Origin: JASHUC01 sp963849095
Lineage (GTDB): Bacteria > Pseudomonadota > Gammaproteobacteria > Steroidobacterales > Steroidobacteraceae
Length of the DNA stretch: 64,000 nucleotides
NCBI GenBank assembly: GCA_963849095.1
Contig: CAWKGA010000008.1
Location: 558,001-622,000 of the forward strand
Direction of reading: 5' to 3'
The stretch's first letter is position 1; each line of letters opens with the position of its first letter. Positions 15,847 through 23,869 of this stretch are shown here, in pieces. Under the pieces are notes generated by a model, which worked only from the letters and a program-made list of their open reading frames with translations, was not told the DNA's origin and ran no database searches. A program made the position numbers and the translations under genes.

Positions 15847-17061
15847 ATGAGTGTAAATCCACAGATGCGGCGCGTGCTCTCCGGGATGCGTCCGACGGGG
15901 CCCCTGCACCTCGGGAACTATCACGGCGCGCTGCGCAGCTGGGTCGAGCTGCAGTACCAGTACGAGTGCTTCTTCTTCATCGCGGACTGGCATGCGCTCA
16001 CGACCGGCTACGACGACACCTCGCACCTGCAGGAGCACATCCACGCCGTGCTCGTGGACTGGCTCGCCGCAGGCCTGAATCCTGGGGTCGCGACGCTCTT
16101 CATTCAGTCGCACGTCCCCGAGCATGCAGAGCTCCATCTGCTGCTCTCGATGATGACGCCCCTCGGGTGGCTCGAGCGGGTGCCGACGTACAAGGAGCAG
16201 CAGGCGGAGCTCAGGGACAAGGACCTCGCGACCTACGGCTTTCTCGGCTATCCGCTGCTGCAGAGCGCGGACATCCTGCTCTACCGGGCCGCCTTCGTCC
16301 CCGTCGGCGAGGACCAGGTCGCCCACGTGGAGGTGACCCGCGAGATCGCGCGCCGCTTCAACCATCTCTACGGGCGCGAGCCGCAGTTCGAGGAGAAGGC
16401 CGAGCGGGCGGTACGCAACCTCGGGGGGCGCAACAGCACGCTGTACCGGCAGCTGCGCCGACGGTTTCAGGAGACGGGCGACACCGAGGCGCTCTCGCGC
16501 GCGCGGGCGCTGGTGCAAGCCAACAACCGGATCACCGTCGCCGATCGGGAGCGCCTGCTCGGATTCCTCGAGGGCTCCCACTTGAGCATCCTGCCTGAGC
16601 CCCAGGTCCTGCTCACCGCGGCGCCCCGGGTGCCGGGACTCGACGGGCGCAAGATGTCGAAGTCGTACGGCAATACGATCGGCCTGCGGGAGGACCCGGA
16701 CGTCGTTGCGCAGAAGCTGCGCGCCATGCAGACCGACCCAGCGCGCGCTCGGCGGACCGATCCCGGGGATCCCGAGAAATGCCCCGTATGGGACCTGCAC
16801 AAGATCTACTCGGACGAGGCGACCCGCAACTGGGTGAACGAGGGGTGCCGCACCGCGGGAATCGGGTGCCTCGACTGCAAGAAGCCGCTCATCGACAAGA
16901 TCGTCGAGGAGGTAAGCGCCTTCCGTCGACGCGCGCAGGAATTCGAGGATAATCCCGAGCTGGTCCGCAGCATCGTCGCCGAGGGCGCGGACAAGGCTCG
17001 CGAGGCCGCGCGCCAGACGCTCGACGATGTGAGGCGCGCGATGCACCTGCGGGCAGACTGA
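15847..17061 (+). CDS. trpS: Tryptophan--tRNA ligase
   Basis: 404 residues, longer than the 334 of E. coli but within the range of the longer bacterial TrpS form. Class I aminoacyl-tRNA synthetase signatures: the HIGH-like GPLHLGNYHGAL near residue 16-27 and KMSKSYGNTI near residue 275. The extra length comes from an insertion between about 180 and 265 (NLGGRNSTLYRQLRRRFQ). A GSG-like strand ADWHALTTGYDD is also seen. Start ATG at 15847 lacks a Shine-Dalgarno. The stop overlaps scpA by one base (TGATG). Confidence 0.95.
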   Translation: MSVNPQMRRVLSGMRPTGPLHLGNYHGALRSWVELQYQYECFFFIADWHALTTGYDDTSHLQEHIHAVLVDWLAAGLNPGVATLFIQSHVPEHAELHLLLSMMTPLGWLERVPTYKEQQAELRDKDLATYGFLGYPLLQSADILLYRAAFVPVGEDQVAHVEVTREIARRFNHLYGREPQFEEKAERAVRNLGGRNSTLYRQLRRRFQETGDTEALSRARALVQANNRITVADRERLLGFLEGSHLSILPEPQVLLTAAPRVPGLDGRKMSKSYGNTIGLREDPDVVAQKLRAMQTDPARARRTDPGDPEKCPVWDLHKIYSDEATRNWVNEGCRTAGIGCLDCKKPLIDKIVEEVSAFRRRAQEFEDNPELVRSIVAEGADKAREAARQTLDDVRRAMHLRAD

Positions 17062-17975
17062 TGGCGAACAAGCCGGAGTTGAAGATCGTCGTGTCGCACG
17101 AGCAGCCGCAGCCCGCGGCGCCGCAGGCCGCTCCTGAGCAGGTGGAGATGCCGTTCGCCGTCGTGAACGGCGAGCCCGTGACGCAGCTGCCGCGCGACCT
17201 GTACATCCCGCCGCAGGCGCTCGAGATCTTCCTCGAGGCATTCGAGGGCCCGCTCGATCTGCTGCTCTATCTCATCCGGCGCCAGAACCTCGACGTTCTC
17301 GACATCCCGATCGCGGAGATCACCCGCCAGTACATGCGGTACATCGAGCTGATGCAGGACCTGCAGCTCGAGCTCGCCGGCGAGTACCTGGTGATGGCCG
17401 CGACGCTTGCGGAGATCAAGTCGCGCATGCTCCTTCCCCGCGTGCGCCCGGAGGGACCCGAAGCCGAGGAGCAGGACCCGCGCGCCGAGCTCGTGCGCCG
17501 GCTCCAGGAGTACGAGCGCTTCAAGCAGGCGGCCGAGACCCTCGATCGGTTGCCGCGCCTGGAGCGGGACGTGTGGGACGCGAGCGCCGAGCTCAAGGAT
17601 CGCAAGGTGGTGAGGCTCCTGCCCGAGATCACGCTCAAAGAGATGCTGGCGGCCTTCCAGGAGGTCGTCGTTCGGGCGGAGCTGTTCGCGCCGCATCACC
17701 TGCAGCGGGAGCGCTTGTCGGTACGGGAGCGAATGAGCGATATTCTCGCGGCGCTCGAGCAGGCGAGCTTCGTCGAGTTCGCGCGCCTGTTCAAGCCGGA
17801 GGAGGGGCGCATGGGAGTCACGGTCGCGTTCGCGGCGATACTGGAGCTCGCGCGAGAGGGCTTGATCGAGATGGTGCAGGCCGAGCTCTTCGCGCCGCTG
17901 CACGTGCGTGCGGCGGCTCCGGACCGCCGCTTGCGTCTCGTCGCGGACAACGACCTGGGAGCGGGCGACGCATGA
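17061..17975 (+). CDS. scpA: Segregation and condensation protein A
   Basis: 304 residues. Kleisin subunit of the SMC-ScpAB condensin. Typical: FLEAFEGPLDLLLYLIRRQNLDVLDIPIAEITRQYMRYIE near residue 60-95, the AATLAEIKSRMLLPR motif, an acidic linker and a C-terminal winged helix (about 240-285). Residues 1-50 are a less conserved Pro/Gln-rich leader. Overlaps trpS by one base and scpB by ATGA, so the three are co-translated. Confidence 0.94.
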   Translation: MANKPELKIVVSHEQPQPAAPQAAPEQVEMPFAVVNGEPVTQLPRDLYIPPQALEIFLEAFEGPLDLLLYLIRRQNLDVLDIPIAEITRQYMRYIELMQDLQLELAGEYLVMAATLAEIKSRMLLPRVRPEGPEAEEQDPRAELVRRLQEYERFKQAAETLDRLPRLERDVWDASAELKDRKVVRLLPEITLKEMLAAFQEVVVRAELFAPHHLQRERLSVRERMSDILAALEQASFVEFARLFKPEEGRMGVTVAFAAILELAREGLIEMVQAELFAPLHVRAAAPDRRLRLVADNDLGAGDA

Positions 17976-18730
17976 ACGATTCCTATCTGAAGAACGTCAT
18001 CGAGGCCGCCCTGCTCGCGGCGGGCCGTCCGCTCGAGATTGCGGAACTCGCCGCCCTGTTCGACGAGCCGCTGCGCCCCGAGAAGGAGCGGATTCGCGCA
18101 GCGCTCGAGGCGCTCGCGGCCGACTACGCCGAGCGGGGCATCGAGCTCAAGGAGACGGCGTCGGGATTGCGGGTGCAGGTGCGGCGCGAGCTCGCGGAGG
18201 AGATCTCGAGGCTGTGGCCCGAGCGTCCTGCGCGGTACTCCCGGGCGCTGCTCGAGACGCTGGCGCTGATCGCCTACCGCCAGCCCATCACGCGGGGCGA
18301 GATCGAGGCGGTGCGCGGCGTTGCCGTGAACCCCAACATCGTCAAGACACTGCTCGAGCGCAACTGGGTCCGCGTCCTCGGCCAGCGCGACGTGCCGGGC
18401 CACCCGGAGCTCCTCGGCACCACGCGGGAGTTCCTCGACTACTTTGGCTTGAAGAGGCTCGATGAGCTGCCGCCGCTCGCCGAGCTGCGCGCCATGACCG
18501 AGTTCAATGTGCAGCTCGACTTGACGTCCGCGCGAGAGGACGAGCGGCCCCCTCCCGGGGGCGAGGAGCTGCGTCTGCCGGCACTACCCGATGATGCGCT
18601 CGAGCGGACGGCCGAGCCCGACATCCTCGGCGATGAGCTGGACGACGACGAAGGCGAGTTGAGCGGCGATCCGGAGAGCTCCGCGGGAATGGTCGCCGCT
18701 CCTTCGGACGGCGGACCGGGGATCGAGTAG
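17972..18730 (+). CDS. scpB: Segregation and condensation protein B
   Basis: 252 residues from the ATG overlapping the scpA stop. Two winged-helix domains: NVIEAALLAAGRPLEIAELAALF and LLETLALIAYRQPITRGEIEAVRG; then RGLxR-like segment LGTTREFLDYFGLKRLDELPPL. An acidic, Pro-rich tail (about 190-252) is variable in the family. Pairs with ScpA and the Smc encoded at 6.8-10.3 kb. Confidence 0.95.
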   Translation: MNDSYLKNVIEAALLAAGRPLEIAELAALFDEPLRPEKERIRAALEALAADYAERGIELKETASGLRVQVRRELAEEISRLWPERPARYSRALLETLALIAYRQPITRGEIEAVRGVAVNPNIVKTLLERNWVRVLGQRDVPGHPELLGTTREFLDYFGLKRLDELPPLAELRAMTEFNVQLDLTSAREDERPPPGGEELRLPALPDDALERTAEPDILGDELDDDEGELSGDPESSAGMVAAPSDGGPGIE

Positions 18731-18764
18731 CCGCCGCCGAGCCGGCCGCCGGCGCGGACGCCCC

Positions 18765-19568
18765 ATGCCTCAGGATCCCGGACAGCGCCTGCAGAAGGCG
18801 CTCGCACATCTTGGACTCGGCTCGCGACGCAACGTCGAGACATGGATACGCGCGGGCCGCCTCACGGTGAACGGAGAAGCAGCCGCGCTCGGCACCCGCG
18901 TGCGCGACACCGATCAGGTCCGGCTCGACGGCCGTCTGGTCCGCCGCCGGCCCACGGGCTTGCAGCAGGTGATCCTCTGCCACCGCTCGCCGGGCGAGGG
19001 GCTCGATCGGCGCGCCGGAGCCGCCACCTCCGATGGGCGGGTCTCGCTCTTCGAGCGGCTGCCGCACGTCGCGGGCCGGCGATTCATTGCCGTGAGTCCC
19101 ATGCCCCACCAGGACGGCGGACTCGAGCTCGTCACCTCCGACGGCGAGCTCGCCGAGAAGCTGCAGCGCGCGGTGCGAGGTCTCGTCGCCGAATTCAGCG
19201 TCCGCATCCGCGGCGAGCTCGGCGACGTCCAGCTGCAGAGCGTGCTCGGCGGCGCGCTCGATCGCGGGACGCGGCTCGAGGTGATCGGCTGCTCGCCGAG
19301 CGGAGGAGAGGGCGCCAATCGCTGGTACTCGCTCACTGCGCGAGGCGCGAGCGGCAAGGACGTGCGCCAGCTCTTCGAGCGCGCCGGGACGCTAGTGAGC
19401 CGCGTGCTGCGCACGAAGCTCGGATCGGTCGCGCTCGAGCGCACGCTCGCGCGCGGTCAGTTCCGCAAGCTCGAGCCCGAGGAGCTCGCGCTGCTTCTCT
19501 CCTCCGAGCCCCGGCCTCTCGCCCGGCGGCGCGCCCCTGTCACTGAGCGTCGAAGCTCGCGCCCGTGA
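18765..19568 (+). CDS. RluB/RsuA-like protein lacking the catalytic aspartate
   Basis: 267 residues. N-terminal S4 RNA-binding domain (RLQKALAHLGLGSRRNVE, residues 8-25, to about 60), then a fold collinear with RluB: RRFIAV...VTSDGELAEKLQ, SGGEGANRWYSLTARGASGKDVRQLF and VSRVLRTKLGSVAL. The family catalytic motif GRLDxxTxGL is replaced: RFIAV is followed by SPMPHQDGGLEL, so the Asp position holds Pro and only the DGELA side is kept. RluB makes pseudouridine 2605 in 23S rRNA; this protein is predicted to bind RNA but not isomerise uridine. It occupies the rluB position after scpB. Its 3' end overlaps the convergent yciK by 29 bases. Confidence 0.8.
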   Translation: MPQDPGQRLQKALAHLGLGSRRNVETWIRAGRLTVNGEAAALGTRVRDTDQVRLDGRLVRRRPTGLQQVILCHRSPGEGLDRRAGAATSDGRVSLFERLPHVAGRRFIAVSPMPHQDGGLELVTSDGELAEKLQRAVRGLVAEFSVRIRGELGDVQLQSVLGGALDRGTRLEVIGCSPSGGEGANRWYSLTARGASGKDVRQLFERAGTLVSRVLRTKLGSVALERTLARGQFRKLEPEELALLLSSEPRPLARRRAPVTERRSSRP

Positions 19569-20298
19569 TCCCGCGGCTCGCCGGCCCCAGTAAAGCGAGG
19601 TAGGGGCCGGTCAGAGCCCGCGGCTCCGGCACCGTCGCGGGATCCTCCGCGGGATAGGCCTGCAGCCGCATGCGCGTGCGCGCCCGCCCGGGATTGAGTG
19701 TGTTCACGCGGATGGACGTGATGTCCGAGAGCTCCTGAGCGAGCACCTGGGCCAGCCCTTCGATGCCGAACTTCGAGACGGCGTACGCTCCCCAGTAAGC
19801 CCGGGCGTGCCGGCCGACTCCGCTCGAGGTGAAGAGAATCGAGGCGTCGGCGGAGCGCTTGAGCGCGGGCAGCAGCACCTGCGTGAGCGCAAAGGCGGCG
19901 GTCAGATTGACGTGCAGGACGCGGCACCAGGTCGGTACGTCGTAGTGCTCGATCGGCGAGAGCGTCCCGAGGAGCCCCGCGTTGTGCAGCAGGCCGTCGA
20001 GCCGGCCGAAGCGCTCGCCGACGGCGGCCGCGAGCCGGTCGTAGTCGCGCGCGAGCGCACGCTCCAGATCCAGCACGGCGACCGTCGAGTTTCCGGGGCG
20101 CTCCGCGTCGATCTCGCTCAGCACCGCCGCGAGCTTGCGCTCGCTGCGGCCGATCAGAATGACCGTCGCGCCATGGCGGGCGCAGTCGATCGCCACGGCG
20201 CGGCCGATGCCGTCGCTTGCGCCGGTGATGGCGATGATGCGGCCGTCGAGCTCGGCGGCGCCGGCACTGTGCTCACGGGGATCGAACGGGGAGCTCAC
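19540..20298 (-). CDS. yciK: YciK-family short-chain oxidoreductase
   Basis: 252 residues, exactly the E. coli YciK length, starting with GTG at 20298 that overlaps the previous stop (GTGA). Rossmann motif ITGASDGIGRAVA, NAG motif LHNAGLLGTLSPIEHYD, catalytic Ser in FTSSGVGR and YAVSK (Tyr-x3-Lys). Substrate unknown. In Pseudomonas yciK follows ubiG and the MupP phosphatase; here rmuC and a squalene-synthase-like gene lie between. Confidence 0.9.
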   Translation of the reverse strand: MSSPFDPREHSAGAAELDGRIIAITGASDGIGRAVAIDCARHGATVILIGRSERKLAAVLSEIDAERPGNSTVAVLDLERALARDYDRLAAAVGERFGRLDGLLHNAGLLGTLSPIEHYDVPTWCRVLHVNLTAAFALTQVLLPALKRSADASILFTSSGVGRHARAYWGAYAVSKFGIEGLAQVLAQELSDITSIRVNTLNPGRARTRMRLQAYPAEDPATVPEPRALTGPYLALLGPASRGITGASFDAQ

Positions 20299-21155
20299 GG
20301 TCGGGCCTCCGGCTGCAGAGCGAATTTTCCACGATCGGCGCGGCGCGCGGCGCGCCAGGCGAGGTAAGCATCCGCGAGGCGGTTTGCGCCGCTCGCCTGC
20401 CAGGCACGGGGCAGGGCGCGCTCGGCGCGCAACGATTGTCTGTGTGCGACGGCCGCCCAGACGATGAGGCCACGCAGCGGCGGCTGAGCGGCCGGCGGCA
20501 GCGTAGCCACGCTTGCGGCGAGTGCCGCCCGCAACAGCCGATGGCGCGCGCGCAGCAGAGCGCACAGGGCCGCGGGCCAGGGCGGCCGCCCGAGCGCCGA
20601 CGGCTCGACGCCTGCCCGTTCGAGCTCGTCGAGCGGAAGACGCAGCAGCGCTCTCCTCGCGTCCGGGGCGAGATCGGCGAGCAGCGCGATCTCCTTGAGA
20701 GCCTGCCCGAGGGAGCGCCCGAACGCCGCCGCGCTTTCCGCGGCGATCTGCGTCGTCGCCGAGGCCCAACGGTCGCAGTAGCCCGTGAGCTCGGCACGGG
20801 TGGCGAATGTCGCGGCGGCGAGATCCCATTGCGCGACGTCGATGAGCCCACCGGGATCTGCGGGGCCCGCGGGGGCCCGGGCGGGATCGGATCGCGCGGC
20901 AACGGGCGCAGCCGCGCGGCACACTTCGAGCAAGCCGCGCGTCAGCGGGTGCGCCGGCGTTCCGCGCGCGTAGCGGGCGCATTCCTCGCGCCACCACTCG
21001 AGCCGGACGTGGGCGACGTGATGGTCGAGACCCGGTCGCAGCGCGGCGCGGATCTCATCCTCGATCGCGAGCAGAGTTTCCAGGACGGCACGCAGGCGCG
21101 GCGCGGAGTACAGCCAGGCCCAGTAGGCAGGGGAACCTTCGGCCTCACGCCTCAC
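20295..21155 (-). CDS. Squalene/phytoene synthase-fold protein without Asp-rich motifs
   Basis: About 286 residues from a GTG at 21155; an ATG at 21209 would overlap rmuC by 65 bases. The RLEWWREECARYARGTPAHPLTR segment (near residue 55-77) is typical of the squalene/phytoene synthase family branch related to mitochondrial NDUFAF6. The DxxxD motifs that bind prenyl diphosphate-Mg in true synthases are not evident, and no hopanoid genes (hpnC/D/E, shc) are nearby, so prenyl condensation is doubtful. Lies between rmuC and yciK with short overlaps. Function unknown. Confidence 0.7.
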   Translation of the reverse strand: MRREAEGSPAYWAWLYSAPRLRAVLETLLAIEDEIRAALRPGLDHHVAHVRLEWWREECARYARGTPAHPLTRGLLEVCRAAAPVAARSDPARAPAGPADPGGLIDVAQWDLAAATFATRAELTGYCDRWASATTQIAAESAAAFGRSLGQALKEIALLADLAPDARRALLRLPLDELERAGVEPSALGRPPWPAALCALLRARHRLLRAALAASVATLPPAAQPPLRGLIVWAAVAHRQSLRAERALPRAWQASGANRLADAYLAWRAARRADRGKFALQPEARP

Positions 21156-22446
21156 GGGTATCGCCGGGAGGAGGCTCGATGCCGGCCACGGGCGTCGTCT
21201 CGCGCGCAAGCTGCTCGATGGGATCGAGCGTCTCGAGCGGCGCGTCGGCGGTCACGCCGAGCTCGGGAAAGCGGCGCGCCTGGGGAAGGACCTGCCGCTC
21301 GAGCGAGCCGACCGCGGCGTTGTAGGCCTCGACGGCGTTGCCGAGCCGCTGGCCGAGGCGCGCGAGATGGCCCACGAAGTTGCCGAGGCGGCGATACAGC
21401 TCCTGGCCGAGCTCGCGGATGATCGCGGCGTTCTGCGCGACGGCCGATTGCCGCCAGCCGTACGCAACAGACTTGAGCAGCGCGATCAGCGTCGAGGGCG
21501 TTGCGATGATCACGCTTTGCTTGAGGGCGGTGTCGAGCAGATCCGGCTTCTCCGCGAGCGCGGCGGCGAGGAACTGGTCGCCCGGCAGGAACAGCACCGC
21601 GAACTCCGGGCTGCGCTCGAACTGCGCCCAGTAGCTCTTCGCGGCAAGGTCGCGGACGCGCATCTCGACCTGCTGCGCATGGCGCTTCAGCGCGAGCTGC
21701 CGGCTTTCCTCGCTCGGGGCCTCGAGAGCCTCGAGGTACGCATCGAGCGGAGTCTTCACGTCGATCACGAGATCCCGCGACTCGGGCATGTGGACGACGA
21801 GGTCCGGGCGCAGCGCGCCGTCCTCGGTCGCGACGTGCACCTGCTCGGTGAAGTCGCAGTGCTCCGCCATGCCGGCGAGCTCGACCACGCGGCGCAGTGT
21901 GAGCTCACCCCAGCGCCCGCGCACCTCCGGGCGGCGCAGCGCCGTCACGAGATTGCGGGTCTCGCGCTGCAGCTGCGCCTGGCCGCTCGCCAGCGTCTCG
22001 ATCTGCGAGCGCAGCTGCCCGTAGGCGTCACGTCGCTCCCGCTCGAGCTCTCGAGCTTGCACCTCGGTTTTCTCGAGCGCCGCCTTGATCGGCTCGACGA
22101 GCTGCTGGATCGCGAGCTCGCGCTCCTTGAGGGCGCCCTGGGCGACGGTCTGCTCGCGGCCGAGCGTCTCGCGCGCCATCTGGAGAAACAGCTCGCTGTT
22201 CGCGCGCAGGGAGTCTCCGGCGAGCGCACCGAAAGCGTTGCCGAGGCGCGTCTCGGCCTGCTCGGCGAAGGCGGCCCGGTCGGCCTCGCGCTGCGACTGC
22301 GCGTCGAGGAGCGCGCGCGCGCGCTCCAGCTCGAGGGACAGCGCGTGGATGCGCCGTGTGGCGCGAAGCTGCGCCGCGAGCGCGCCGAGCGCGGCGCCGG
22401 CGAGCAGCGCAAGGGAGGCGATGAGTGCAGCGAGGCCGGAAGTCAT
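21145..22446 (-). CDS. rmuC: DNA recombination protein RmuC
   Basis: 433 residues from the ATG at 22446. N-terminal membrane helix (GLAALIASLALLAGAALGAL), coiled coil (about 35-165), then the RmuC nuclease-like domain (about 175-385; VRGRWGELTLRRVVELAGM, VDVKTPLDAYLEAL-like VIDVKTPLDAYLEALEA, VLFLPGDQFLAAAL, VIIATPSTLIALL). Limits inversions at short inverted repeats in E. coli. Starts with ATGA overlap on the phosphatase gene. Confidence 0.94.
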   Translation of the reverse strand: MTSGLAALIASLALLAGAALGALAAQLRATRRIHALSLELERARALLDAQSQREADRAAFAEQAETRLGNAFGALAGDSLRANSELFLQMARETLGREQTVAQGALKERELAIQQLVEPIKAALEKTEVQARELERERRDAYGQLRSQIETLASGQAQLQRETRNLVTALRRPEVRGRWGELTLRRVVELAGMAEHCDFTEQVHVATEDGALRPDLVVHMPESRDLVIDVKTPLDAYLEALEAPSEESRQLALKRHAQQVEMRVRDLAAKSYWAQFERSPEFAVLFLPGDQFLAAALAEKPDLLDTALKQSVIIATPSTLIALLKSVAYGWRQSAVAQNAAIIRELGQELYRRLGNFVGHLARLGQRLGNAVEAYNAAVGSLERQVLPQARRFPELGVTADAPLETLDPIEQLARETTPVAGIEPPPGDTREA

Positions 22447-23108
22447 CGCAGCCACTCGATGATCTCCCGCGGCGAGTGGACCCAGACGTCGGCCGGCCAC
22501 GACCGGGGGTCGTCCGCCGGTCCGATGTAACCGAAGCAGGCCACCACCGCCCGCATGCCGGCGGCGCGCGCGGCGAGCATGTCCCGCTCGGCATCGCCGA
22601 CGTAGACCGTCTCGGCGGGCGGCACGCCGAGCCGCTCGGCGGCGTACAGCAGCGGGCGCGGATGCGGCTTGCGCTCGGGCAGCGTATCGCCGCCCACGAT
22701 GACACCGGCGCGCTCGCTGAGCGACAGCGCCTGCAGGAGCGGCTGCGCGAGCGAGTGCGACTTGTTGGTGACAACGCCCCAGGGAATGCCGCGGCGCTCG
22801 AGGTACTCGAGCAGCTCCAGAGTGCCGTCGAACGGGCGAGTGTGCACGGCGAGCGCGGCCCCGTAGATCTCGAGCAGGCGGTCGCGGAGCGACAGGAACT
22901 GCGCCTCCCGCGCCTGGGGAAAGGCGATGCGCACCAGTGCGCCGGCTCCGTGCGAGACGAAGCTGCGGACCGAAGCGAGCTCGAGGGCCTCGAGGCCCTC
23001 CTGCCGGCGCAGCTCGTTGAGCGCGTCGGCGAGGTCACGCGCCGTGTCGAGCAGCGTGCCGTCGAGGTCGAAGAGCATGGCTCGACAGGTGACGGGCGCC
23101 GCGCTCAC
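22443..23108 (-). CDS. HAD phosphatase (Gph/MupP type)
   Basis: 221 residues. HAD motif I FDLDGTLLDT with nucleophile Asp14, motif II VVTNKS, motif III Lys in PERKPHPRPLLYAAERLG and motif IV VGDAERDMLAARAAG. Sequence alone fits phosphoglycolate phosphatase. Position directly after ubiG and upstream of yciK matches Pseudomonas mupP, the N-acetylmuramate 6-phosphate phosphatase of peptidoglycan recycling, so MupP is a real alternative. Overlaps ubiG and rmuC by a few bases. Confidence 0.9.
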   Translation of the reverse strand: MSAAPVTCRAMLFDLDGTLLDTARDLADALNELRRQEGLEALELASVRSFVSHGAGALVRIAFPQAREAQFLSLRDRLLEIYGAALAVHTRPFDGTLELLEYLERRGIPWGVVTNKSHSLAQPLLQALSLSERAGVIVGGDTLPERKPHPRPLLYAAERLGVPPAETVYVGDAERDMLAARAAGMRAVVACFGYIGPADDPRSWPADVWVHSPREIIEWLR

Positions 23109-23869
23109 GGGCCGCCCGCCGGCGCGCCGGTCTCGTCGGCCGAGCGCGCACTCACGAAGTGCGCGAGGTAGTTGACCGACGGATCACGGCTCAGCGCGCA
23201 ACGGCCGCTGAAGGGATCGAAGTCGAGGCCCGCAATCTCGAGCAGGGTGAGTTCCGCCGTTCGGCCCCAGCGCGCGAGCTCGGAAGGGCGGATGAGCCTC
23301 TCAAACTCATGCGTGCCGCGCGGCAGGAGCTTCAGGACGTACTCTGCGGCGACGATCGCGGAGAGGAACGATCTGAGGTTCCGGTGGATCGTCGAGATGA
23401 ATACGTGGCCGCCGGGCCGGGCGAGCTCAGCGAGCGTCGCGAGCATCGCCGCGGGATCGGGCACATGCTCGAGCATCTCCATGCAGGTGATCACCTCGAA
23501 GGACCGCGGCGCCTCTTGCGCCAGCGACTCTGCGCTCGCCGTGCGGTAATCGATCGTGAGGTTCCCCTCCGCGGCGTGCACGCGCGCGGCGTCAATCATT
23601 CCCGGCGCGAGGTCGATCGCCGTGACCGATCCGCCGGCGCGGCACAGGCTCTCCGCGAGCAGTCCGCCGCCGCAGCCGACATCGAGCACGCGAGCGCCCG
23701 TCAAGCGCGCGCGGTCGGCGACGAACTGCGCGCGGACGGGATTGAGCCGGTGCAGAGGACGGAACTCCCCGTCCGGATCCCAGAAACGGTGCGCGAGCGC
23801 CTCGAACTTGCCGAGCTCGGCTCGATCGACGTTGGGCGCCTGCTGCGGGCCGGGTGTGGTGAGACTCAT
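23105..23869 (-). CDS. ubiG: Ubiquinone biosynthesis O-methyltransferase
   Basis: 254 residues from the ATG at 23869, overlapping the upstream stop (ATGA). Class I methyltransferase: motif I VLDVGCGGGLLAESLCRAG (about residues 65-83), motif post-I AIDLAPGMIDAARVHA, ITCMEMLEHVPDPAAML. The N-terminal FEALAHRFWDPDGEFRPLH and C-terminal GLDFDPFSGRCALSRDPSVNYL are UbiG hallmarks. Catalyses both O-methylation steps of ubiquinone synthesis. A longer in-frame region upstream is inside the neighbouring gene and is not coding in this frame. Confidence 0.95.
   Translation of the reverse strand: MSLTTPGPQQAPNVDRAELGKFEALAHRFWDPDGEFRPLHRLNPVRAQFVADRARLTGARVLDVGCGGGLLAESLCRAGGSVTAIDLAPGMIDAARVHAAEGNLTIDYRTASAESLAQEAPRSFEVITCMEMLEHVPDPAAMLATLAELARPGGHVFISTIHRNLRSFLSAIVAAEYVLKLLPRGTHEFERLIRPSELARWGRTAELTLLEIAGLDFDPFSGRCALSRDPSVNYLAHFVSARSADETGAPAGGP

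Noticed and set aside
15829..17241. 470-codon open frame opposite trpS/scpA
   Set aside because: Covers parts of two certain genes on the other strand and has no motif.
20299..20997. In-frame upstream extension of yciK to 485 residues
   Set aside because: Lies inside the squalene-synthase-like gene; the GTG at 20298 overlapping the preceding stop gives the exact YciK length.
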